13,743 nucleotides of DNA from Nitrosopumilaceae archaeon (GTDB taxonomy: Archaea > Thermoproteota > Nitrososphaeria > Nitrososphaerales > Nitrosopumilaceae). The stretch is from NCBI GenBank assembly GCA_030697975.1, contig JAUYOQ010000018.1, positions 1 through 13,743 of the forward strand, in the 5' to 3' direction. Positions 7,050 to 12,792 of the stretch are shown piece after piece (positions within the stretch are counted from its first letter, which is position 1; each line of letters begins with the position of its first letter). Below the pieces are notes generated by a model. That model was not told the DNA's origin. It saw nothing but the letters and a program-made list of their open reading frames with translations, and did not search any database. The position numbers and the translations under genes are program-made.

Positions 7050-7718
7050 CTACTTTTTTCCTACATCCTTTTTAGGAGCCTCTTTTTTTGCAGCACCCGC
7101 ATCTTTCTTATCAGCTGGAGCCCCTTTCTTATCAGCTGGAGCCCCTTTCTTATCAGCTGGAGCCCCTTTCTTATCAGTTGCCGCAGCTCCTGCAGCTGGT
7201 GCAGTGCCTTCTGCTGGTACTGTCCCTTCAGCTGTTACACCTGGAACTACAGCTCCGGCTGGCAAAACCTTTCCTCCCTTCTGGACACCTACTGCACCAC
7301 CCTTTCGTCCTGTGGTACGAGTTCTTTGTCCTCTGACCTTTAATCCAAAAGTGTGGCGAAATCCACGCCAGCTATTAGCTGTCTTTTCTCTTTCAATATC
7401 AGTTCTAACCGAAAATTCGATATCAGATGTAATCAGATGCACATCCTTTCCTGTTGGAAGATCCTTTCGTCTATTCAAAAACCAAGAAGGAAATTTTACA
7501 GATTCTGGATTTTTAATTATACTTTCAATTGATTTTACCTGATCATCAGAGAGAAAACCTATGTTGTTGTGAGGATCAATTTTTAGAGAATCAAGTATTG
7601 CACTTGCAAAGGCATATCCAATTCCTCTTATTTGCGTAATGCCAATTAGCATATTTCTGTCTCCATGAATGTCGTTTCCGACAATTCTTACAATATGCCT
7701 GTATTCTTGTGTGCTCAA
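7050..7718 (-). CDS. rpsM: 30S ribosomal protein S13 with a long C-terminal Ala/Pro/Lys extension
   Basis: S13 sits in the head of the 30S subunit and contacts the 50S subunit and P-site tRNA. The protein starts STQEYRHIVRIVGNDIHGD after a TTG initiator, has the helix-hairpin-helix region RGIGYAFASAILD, and the RNA-binding stretch WRGFRHTFGLKVRGQRTRT. This core ends near residue 148, where archaeal S13 usually stops. About 74 more residues form a low-complexity tail (AVVPGVTAEGTVPAE, then DKKGAPA repeated three times, then a lysine-rich end). The frame is open up to an ATG at 7754, but those 12 codons cover the TATA box at 7743-7750, so I place the start at the leaderless TTG at 7718. rpsD follows after eight bases. 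Confidence 0.95.
   Translation of the reverse strand: MSTQEYRHIVRIVGNDIHGDRNMLIGITQIRGIGYAFASAILDSLKIDPHNNIGFLSDDQVKSIESIIKNPESVKFPSWFLNRRKDLPTGKDVHLITSDIEFSVRTDIEREKTANSWRGFRHTFGLKVRGQRTRTTGRKGGAVGVQKGGKVLPAGAVVPGVTAEGTVPAEGTAPAAGAAATDKKGAPADKKGAPADKKGAPADKKDAGAAKKEAPKKDVGKK
7113..7175. repeat. Three perfect 21-base tandem repeats within rpsM
   Basis: The 21-base unit agctggagcccctttcttat + c occurs three times in a row without a mismatch (7113-7133, 7134-7154, 7155-7175), and its last 11 bases also occur just before the first copy. Because 21 is a multiple of three, each unit adds one DKKGAPA heptapeptide to the S13 tail without disturbing the frame. Perfect identity even at silent positions suggests recent slippage or strong conversion. 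Confidence 0.97.
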
Positions 7719-7742
7719 GTATGCAAAAATCAAAGCACCCCC

Positions 7743-7750
7743 GATAAAAA
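7743..7750 (-). promoter_or_regulatory. TATA box of the rpsM-rpsD operon
   Basis: TTTTTATC on the minus strand is centred about 28 bases before the TTG at 7718, where the S13 family N-terminus begins. This supports a leaderless message and rules out the longer reading that begins at 7754. Confidence 0.6.
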
Positions 7751-7803
7751 CCATGCTAAGAAAAATTCAAAAAATTGCCATCTCTGCTTTTTGCGCAAGG
7801 TAC

Positions 7804-7813
7804 TATTATAAAT
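7804..7813 (+). promoter_or_regulatory. TATA box of the AAA-VWA-winged-helix operon
   Basis: TATTATAAAT is centred about 29 bases before the TTG at 7838, consistent with a leaderless first gene. The perfect 8-base palindrome TTGCGCAA at 7791-7798 lies just upstream, over the BRE region, and could be an operator, although a palindrome this short can arise by chance. Confidence 0.55.
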
Positions 7814-7837
7814 TCAAACAAATCATAATTTATCAAA

Positions 7838-9460
7838 TTGCAACAAAGTTTCTCACAACTAGTTGAGCAAAGCTACAACTCTTCGCCAAAGTACACTGAA
7901 ATAATGTCAGGAGTTCCTGAGGACTATAATGACATAAAGACACTTGGTGATTTGCTTTCAATAAACTACAAGCTTGTTGCTGTAAAAGAGCAACTCAGAC
8001 AAAACCTCATATCGCTAATGGAAAAGAAGCAAACAAGATATCCTGAGATCATTGGATATGATGACGACGTAATACCTGCATTAGATAGAGCAATCCTCTC
8101 AGGGCATGATGTATTTCTCATTGGACAAATAGGGCAGGCAAAAACAAAGATTGTTGAGACAATAGCACAAACTCTACTCTCACCAATTCCAGTTATAAAA
8201 AACAGCATTACAAATGACTGCCCAATGGACATGCCACAAAAAGAACTTGTATCTATTTTAGAAGACAAAGATGAAAATCACAGCCTAAAATTTTATGTTA
8301 GTCCGGAAAGCGTTGAAAAAATTTCCGATAACAAACTTGACACAAAGATAGAGTGGATTGAAGGTAAAAGACGATTCAAGTACGTTCTTGCAACACCAGA
8401 TATTTCAGTAAAGGACTTGGTTGGATATATTGATGCAGTAAAGGTTGCAAAAAAGGGAGTAGAAATGTACAAAATAGAATCATACTCGCCAGGCCAGCTG
8501 ATGCAGGCAAAGCATGGAATCTTTTGTATTGATGAGCTTCCAGTACTTGATCCAAGAAAGCAGGTAGCGTTGTTATCTGTACTGCAAGAGGGTCGCTTTA
8601 CAACAGGGTCTTATCCTGTAATTTTTGAGCCAAGAACAACATTTTTTGCAACTGCAAACCCAATTGACTATACACACTCTGGCAAAGTCATCGAACCACT
8701 CTATGATAGACTAAAAAGCCATATCCATACACACTATCCAAAAACAATCACAGATGAGATGCTAATTATTTTGCAAGAGGCAGAAATCTCAAAGTCTTTT
8801 GTACTTGTTTCTATTCTTGAAGCTTTGGCAACTACAATACAAAAAACTCGAAACACTTCACAAGTAAATCAGGAAAGAGGCGTCAGCGTAAGACTTGGAA
8901 TTCACGGCCTTGAGCTGCTAGTTGGCGAAGCACAAAGGACAAGGGCGCTTTCTCACAAGCTAATCCCAACACCAAGACTATCTGATATGCACTGCCTAAA
9001 TCAAGTCGCAAAATTTGAGCTTGCAGAAATGGATGATACCATAGAAAACCGTGTAAAAGTATTTTCTAAAATAATTGGTAACTCTATCAAAGAAACATGT
9101 CTAAAGTTTCTTGAAAATATTGACTCTGCATTGCTTGAATCAATCAAGCAAGAATTTGGACAAAATACATTTGAAATATCACAAAAAATGGTCTGGTCAA
9201 ACGGCAAGGCCTCGTATTACTCGCAGCTAGAAAATTTCAAAAACCTCAAAAAACTTGTTGAGGCAAAACTAGAACATATGCGACAAAAACAAGGCGAGTT
9301 TGAAAAAGTTGCCAAGCCACACAACATAAGCGTAGAATCGCTTGGAATACAGGACGAAAATGAGCTTCGATGTGCCTTGACTGAAATCATTCTTGAAGGA
9401 CTTTGCTGGACAACGCCAAAGATCTTGGATAAAAAAGAAGCTGGATATGTCTCCGCATAG
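7838..9460 (+). CDS. MoxR/Mg-chelatase-like AAA+ ATPase
   Basis: A 540-residue cytosolic ATPase. It has Walker A GQIGQAKT at 96-103, Walker B with the catalytic pair in FCIDEL at 229-234, a sensor 1 region FFATANP at 269-275 and an arginine-finger candidate in LYDRLKSH (R291). Its sequence between Walker A and B is longer than in minimal MoxR proteins, and LVGYIDAVKV plus LLSVLQEGRFTTG recall the ChlI/BchI-MoxR clade, which works with VWA-domain partners in metal insertion, enzyme maturation or protein remodelling. The C-terminal 200 residues are helical with no known domain that I recognise. The start is a TTG placed 29 bases from a TATA box. Its end overlaps the next gene by 14 bases, so the two products very likely act together. 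The substrate is unknown. Confidence 0.85.
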   Translation: MQQSFSQLVEQSYNSSPKYTEIMSGVPEDYNDIKTLGDLLSINYKLVAVKEQLRQNLISLMEKKQTRYPEIIGYDDDVIPALDRAILSGHDVFLIGQIGQAKTKIVETIAQTLLSPIPVIKNSITNDCPMDMPQKELVSILEDKDENHSLKFYVSPESVEKISDNKLDTKIEWIEGKRRFKYVLATPDISVKDLVGYIDAVKVAKKGVEMYKIESYSPGQLMQAKHGIFCIDELPVLDPRKQVALLSVLQEGRFTTGSYPVIFEPRTTFFATANPIDYTHSGKVIEPLYDRLKSHIHTHYPKTITDEMLIILQEAEISKSFVLVSILEALATTIQKTRNTSQVNQERGVSVRLGIHGLELLVGEAQRTRALSHKLIPTPRLSDMHCLNQVAKFELAEMDDTIENRVKVFSKIIGNSIKETCLKFLENIDSALLESIKQEFGQNTFEISQKMVWSNGKASYYSQLENFKNLKKLVEAKLEHMRQKQGEFEKVAKPHNISVESLGIQDENELRCALTEIILEGLCWTTPKILDKKEAGYVSA

Positions 9461-10790
9461 TGCAAAAAACTTTGTATATTTTGCTGCAGACCACCAACAA
9501 GGCAAGACAAAAGACGAGAATTCTATCTCAGAGCAAAAACTACAGCAAATTTTAGAAACGCTGTACAGGCAGACAATCAGGGAAAAGACGCCTGAGCTTG
9601 AAGATCTTGAGCAGATAATACAAAATTCACTAAAATCATCCGATGATGAAAAGCTAGAAAGTCAAGATACTGATGAGCCGTCACAAGATGAGTCATTTTC
9701 CATTACAAAATACTTGATGACAAAGGGATATCTACGTGATGAAAAAAACTGGCTAACAAACAAGGGATTTTTTGAGATAGGAAACAAAATCCTTCATGAC
9801 GTAATGAAGAATCTCAGCTCAGACGAATTTGGATCGCACAACACAAACTCTTTTGGTGATGGAAACGTCACAATAGATACAACAAAAAAATTTGAACCCG
9901 GTGATGACATTAGGTTTCTTAGTGTTCCTCATACAATTTTGAATTCAGTCCAGCGAATTTCAAAGACTGAGAAGGTTTCATTTCCTATTTCAATAGATAC
10001 TGACGATCTTGAAAAATTTGAGACAATTGAGGACGTACGGGTTGCAGTAGTGTATTGCATAGACCTTAGTTCAACAATGAAGTCAATTCTTGGTAAAGGC
10101 GGAAAAAGCAGAATCGAGGCTGCAAAAAAGGCATTATGGAGTCTTTATGCTCTAAACAAGAAGTATTTTCCAAACGACTCTATCTATGTCATCGGATTTG
10201 CATCTATGGCATCGCAAGTAAATCCATTTGACATACCGTTTCTTAAAACATATGACGCAAACGATAACTTTTTGCACTACACAAACTATCAGGCAGCATT
10301 TAGGCTTGCAAGAAAAATACTTCAAAAAAATACTGCACAAAACAAAAGAATAGTTATGATAACAGACGGCCAACCAAGCGCCTGCTTTATTGAAAATGAT
10401 TCTCAAAAAAATGAAATCATTTCAGAAAAGCCATACTCTAACTTTTACTCACCAGAAGAAACACTAATCTCCAAAGTAAAAAAGGAGCGTAACATGAAAC
10501 TTGACATCGACAAGGGACGGTTAGTCTACCTCTGCTACAGATACAAAAAGGTTGATCCAAAAATTAACGAAAGAACTGCATTTGAGGCAAAGCGATGCAA
10601 GCGTGACGGAATAGAGATTGATACTATAGTTGTAAGTGATGAGGGCGAACTTTTAGATTATATCAAAGAACTAGAGCAGGGGCTTAAGGGAAAGACATAC
10701 CACATAAACCATGAAAACATGGATAAAGTCCTAGTCCATGACTATCTTGCAAAAACAAGAAAGATTTTAAGCTCAAAGCAAAACATCTAA
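9447..10790 (+). CDS. VWA (MIDAS) domain protein, partner of the AAA+ ATPase
   Basis: A 447-residue protein with a von Willebrand factor A domain in its second half. The metal-ion-dependent adhesion site reads DLSST at 206-210, T279 in HYTNYQAA and TDG at 306-308. The first 85 residues are charged and helical, followed by a stretch with helical, winged-helix-like character (ITKYLMTKGYLRDEKNWLTNKGF) and a conserved-looking FEPGDDIRFLSVPHTILNSV before the VWA fold. No signal peptide or membrane segment is seen. I choose the ATG at 9447, which overlaps the ATPase gene; a TTG at 9393 would add 18 unconvincing residues. VWA partners of MoxR-type ATPases typically deliver the ATPase to its client. 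ChlD/CobT-like chelatase and ViaA-like roles are both possible. Confidence 0.85.
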   Translation: MSPHSAKNFVYFAADHQQGKTKDENSISEQKLQQILETLYRQTIREKTPELEDLEQIIQNSLKSSDDEKLESQDTDEPSQDESFSITKYLMTKGYLRDEKNWLTNKGFFEIGNKILHDVMKNLSSDEFGSHNTNSFGDGNVTIDTTKKFEPGDDIRFLSVPHTILNSVQRISKTEKVSFPISIDTDDLEKFETIEDVRVAVVYCIDLSSTMKSILGKGGKSRIEAAKKALWSLYALNKKYFPNDSIYVIGFASMASQVNPFDIPFLKTYDANDNFLHYTNYQAAFRLARKILQKNTAQNKRIVMITDGQPSACFIENDSQKNEIISEKPYSNFYSPEETLISKVKKERNMKLDIDKGRLVYLCYRYKKVDPKINERTAFEAKRCKRDGIEIDTIVVSDEGELLDYIKELEQGLKGKTYHINHENMDKVLVHDYLAKTRKILSSKQNI

Positions 10791-10797
10791 AATCAAA

Positions 10798-11109
10798 TTG
10801 GAAGACAAACCAGATAACTCCAAAATAATAGAATACCTTTTTGATCCAGAAATATCGGAGATTTTAGCAGAACTTGAAAGTAGCAGTAAGGACTCCTCAT
10901 ACCTTGCTAGCAAATCAGGAATTTCTGAAGAGGCGCTAAAAAATAAACTCTCGTATCTTCTAAAACATGATTTTGTAAGGCAAACAAATGAGGATGGAAA
11001 GATCGTTTATACTGCTGATGCAAAAAAACTTGGAAAGGTCATGGAAAACAACAGTAATTTTGATACTGCAATCGATGGCCTAGCAACTATGGATAGCTAT
11101 CTTAACTAG
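10798..11109 (+). CDS. Small winged helix-turn-helix protein
   Basis: A 103-residue protein whose first 75 residues look like an ArsR/MarR-type winged helix: IIEYLFDPEISEILAEL, a helix pair SSYLASKSGISEEALKNKLSYLLKH forming the likely helix-turn-helix, and a wing DFVRQTNEDGKIVYTAD. A short helical tail follows. No metal-binding cysteine cluster is present. The start is TTG, seven bases after the VWA gene stop, with no Shine-Dalgarno sequence, so coupling to the upstream gene is likely. It could regulate its own operon, or use the winged helix to bind protein in the AAA-VWA complex; the sequence does not decide. The last eight bases overlap the converging membrane-protein gene. Confidence 0.78.
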   Translation: MEDKPDNSKIIEYLFDPEISEILAELESSSKDSSYLASKSGISEEALKNKLSYLLKHDFVRQTNEDGKIVYTADAKKLGKVMENNSNFDTAIDGLATMDSYLN

Positions 11110-11608
11110 CCTTTTTGCGTCTATTTCGTACTGCGTAAATGCCTACACCAACAATGCCAATCAGACCTAAAATTAAAATGTAAAAGCCAGTGATTCCAAA
11201 AGAAAGTTTTTCAGGATCAGGCATTGGCCCAATTACTGCAATTATCTGTGTTTGGTCTTGACCTGCATTTTCAACTAGTAGCCTGTAGGTGCCACTTGTT
11301 GCAACATCAAATCTTTTCTCAAATGACTCTCTGTCAACTGTAGTTGAGACAAGCTCTGCACCAAGTGGATCAAAAACCTTGGCATGTATAGCTCCTTCTT
11401 TAAAGTTCTGCACTTGTACTACAAATACGCCAAGGCGTGTTGTATCCATATCAATGTCTGAGGAAATCTCAAATGAGCTACCAGCCATTACCATCTCCTC
11501 TTTTTGTGAAAGACCTTCTGTGATAACTTGAGAGCCATAAAACGAAAGAACAATTCCTGCAGCTATTAACACTCCAATTACTGCCATCATGACTACTGGC
11601 TTTTGCAT
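11102..11608 (-). CDS. Two-pass membrane protein with an external beta-rich domain, unknown function
   Basis: I do not recognise a named family. The 168 residues have an N-terminal hydrophobic helix at about 4-24 (signal anchor or signal peptide), a middle domain of about 110 residues with alternating hydrophobic/polar beta pattern (FVVQVQNF, IHAKVFDP, GTYRLLVENAG), a second hydrophobic helix at about 139-161 (FYILILGLIGIVGVGIYAV), and a basic tail RNRRKKAS. The layout, including the FDVATSGTYRLLVEN turn, recalls the GOLD/emp24 type of lumenal domain, but this is a fold-level impression only. By the positive-inside rule the basic tail should be cytoplasmic and the middle domain outside. The gene converges on the winged-helix gene with an eight-base overlap and diverges from the multicopper oxidase. 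Confidence 0.75.
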   Translation of the reverse strand: MQKPVVMMAVIGVLIAAGIVLSFYGSQVITEGLSQKEEMVMAGSSFEISSDIDMDTTRLGVFVVQVQNFKEGAIHAKVFDPLGAELVSTTVDRESFEKRFDVATSGTYRLLVENAGQDQTQIIAVIGPMPDPEKLSFGITGFYILILGLIGIVGVGIYAVRNRRKKAS

Positions 11609-11640
11609 GGTGGATTTGTCATGCTGCTAGTTAAAAATGG

Positions 11641-11648
11641 TATTAAAT
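11641..11648 (-). promoter_or_regulatory. Putative TATA box of the two-pass membrane protein gene
   Basis: ATTTAATA on the minus strand is centred about 36 bases before the ATG at 11608, which would give a leader of about 10 bases. This is weaker than the other promoter calls because the whole intergenic stretch is AT-rich. Confidence 0.35.
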
Positions 11649-11683
11649 ATGATTTCTTTACAAAATTAAATTTGATTAATAAA

Positions 11684-11699
11684 ATTAGTTAACACTAAT
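11684..11699. promoter_or_regulatory. Candidate operator palindrome 1 (TTAG-N6-CTAA)
   Basis: ATTAGT-TAAC-ACTAAT has perfect six-base inverted arms around four bases. It is one of two same-length palindromes in the multicopper oxidase promoter and shares the TTAG-N6-CTAA outline with the second. Its centre is 19 bases upstream of the centre of the second copy. It lies between the promoters of the divergent membrane protein and oxidase genes, closer to the latter. Confidence 0.6.
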
Positions 11700-11702
11700 A
11701 AA

Positions 11703-11718
11703 TTTAGACTAGGCTAAA
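11703..11718. promoter_or_regulatory. Candidate operator palindrome 2 (TTAG-N6-CTAA)
   Basis: TTTAGACTAGGCTAAA is symmetric at 14 of its 16 positions, with arms TTTAG/CTAAA and a CTAG centre. It abuts the TATA box of the multicopper oxidase gene, where a bound repressor would block TFB/TBP. The half-site arrangement resembles part of the DtxR/IdeR metal-repressor box of bacteria, which contains the same TTAG-N6-CTAA spacing; that a DtxR-type protein binds here is inference. Confidence 0.6.
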
Positions 11719-11727
11719 TATTATATA
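11718..11727 (+). promoter_or_regulatory. TATA box of the multicopper oxidase-ZIP operon
   Basis: The AT-rich element AATATTATAT lies about 33 bases before the ATG at 11756, giving a leader of only a few bases. Palindrome 2 touches its upstream edge. Confidence 0.55.
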
Positions 11728-11755
11728 GTCTCTCATAGCTCTAAGATACAAAGTT

Positions 11756-12787
11756 ATGATAAAATTCAATTCAAAGTTGATGCTTACTGTAATAGTAGCT
11801 GCGGTTTCTGTGTCATTACTGTACTTTGTGTTTCCCGAAATGATCGAGGCACAAACTGAAAAAACATTTGTTACTCACTCTGGTGCTGTAACCAAAACAA
11901 CTGGAGACATTTTAGATCCTGTATATCTGCCACAAACAGTTGAATTTGATCCACAAAAATATCTACGAGAGTTTAGCTATGGACGTGTCTCAACACTTGA
12001 TGATGGTAGAACCTTGCGCGAGTTCACAATCATTGCAGAAGATGACAAAATTATGGAAATCTCACCAGGCGTATTTTATAATGCGTGGACCTTTAATGGA
12101 ACTGTACCTGGACCAACCATTCGGGCAACCGAAGGCGATCTTGTAAGAATTCATTTCATAAATAACGGAAAACGTGCTCATACGATGCATTTTCATGGAA
12201 TACATCAAGCCAACATGGATGGAGTCTTTGAGTCTGTTGGACCTAGAGGCCAATTTACCTATGAATGGGAAGCATCTCCAGTTGGCGTCCATCCATATCA
12301 CTGTCATATGATGCCACTTGAAGAACACATTGCACACGGTCTATACGGAGTTTACATCGTTGATCCAAAGGAGGGAAGACCACCAGCTGATGAGATGGTC
12401 ATGGTTCTAAATGGATTTGATACAGACTTTGATACTGAAAACAACTTTTATGCAGCAAACTCTATTCCATTTTATTATCAGCACCATCCAATCCAGATAA
12501 ACACAAACGATCTTATTCGAATTTACGTTGTCAACATGTTAGAGTTTGATCCAATAAACAACTTTCACCTACATGGAAACCTATACTACTATTATCCAAC
12601 AGGAACAGATACTGTTCCTTCAACCTATACTGACATGATAACACTTTCACAGACAGAGCGAGGAATTATGGAATTTGAGTACACATATCCAGGCAAGTAT
12701 CTGATTCACGCACATAAGGTAGAGTTTTCAGAAAAGGGATGGATTGGAGTCTTTTTGGTAAAGGATTCTGAAGCTAAAGTAGAGTGA
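11756..12787 (+). CDS. Two-domain multicopper oxidase (type 1 copper in domain 1), exported
   Basis: A 343-residue copper oxidase with an N-terminal hydrophobic segment at about 8-26 (signal peptide or anchor), so it works outside the membrane. Domain 1 carries HTMHFHG (H142, H145, H147) and HPYHCHMMPLEEHIAHGLYG at 179-198: C183, H142 and H191 would bind type 1 copper, with L196 at the axial position instead of Met. Domain 2 has FHLHG (H271, H273) and IHAH (H318, H320), where the type 1 cysteine is replaced by Ala. The eight trinuclear-cluster histidines (145, 147, 182, 184, 271, 273, 318, 320) are all present. This matches type C two-domain oxidases, which assemble as trimers, rather than a copper nitrite reductase. 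The ZIP transporter gene starts five bases downstream. Likely substrates are metal ions or small reductants (inference). Confidence 0.92.
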   Translation: MIKFNSKLMLTVIVAAVSVSLLYFVFPEMIEAQTEKTFVTHSGAVTKTTGDILDPVYLPQTVEFDPQKYLREFSYGRVSTLDDGRTLREFTIIAEDDKIMEISPGVFYNAWTFNGTVPGPTIRATEGDLVRIHFINNGKRAHTMHFHGIHQANMDGVFESVGPRGQFTYEWEASPVGVHPYHCHMMPLEEHIAHGLYGVYIVDPKEGRPPADEMVMVLNGFDTDFDTENNFYAANSIPFYYQHHPIQINTNDLIRIYVVNMLEFDPINNFHLHGNLYYYYPTGTDTVPSTYTDMITLSQTERGIMEFEYTYPGKYLIHAHKVEFSEKGWIGVFLVKDSEAKVE

Positions 12788-12792
12788 AAAAT

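Noticed and set aside
7113..7175. CRISPR-like or intergenic repeat array
   Set aside because: The copies are contiguous with no spacers, have a period of 21 bases and lie in frame inside rpsM, so they are a coding tandem repeat.
6990..7343. Plus-strand reading frame with FLISWSP repeats opposite rpsM and rpsD
   Set aside because: It is the antisense shadow of the S13 repeat; the opposite strand encodes clear ribosomal proteins, and there is no promoter or family resemblance.
7719..7754. Upstream extension of S13 by 12 codons to an ATG at 7754
   Set aside because: The extension reads across the TATA box at 7743-7750, and the S13 family N-terminus starts at the TTG codon at 7718.
7791..7798. 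TTGCGCAA palindrome as an operator for the winged-helix protein
   Set aside because: It is suggestively placed before the operon TATA box, but a single 8-base palindrome without a second copy is not enough to report as a finding.
9393..9446. Upstream extension of the VWA protein to a TTG at 9393
   Set aside because: It would overlap the ATPase gene by 68 bases with a weak start codon and adds a basic stretch with no family character; the ATG at 9447 is simpler.
7838..10790. Firm naming of the ATPase and VWA pair as magnesium chelatase or cobaltochelatase subunits
   Set aside because: The Walker and MIDAS motifs are shared by several AAA-VWA systems, the large chelatase subunit is not in the window, and the extra C-terminal region does not match. 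Kept as one possibility only.
11756..12787. Copper nitrite reductase (NirK) as the identity of the oxidase
   Set aside because: The position of the catalytic Asp of NirK is His here (HTMHFHG) and all eight trinuclear cluster histidines are present, which fits a two-domain multicopper oxidase better. An alignment with archaeal NirK would settle it.
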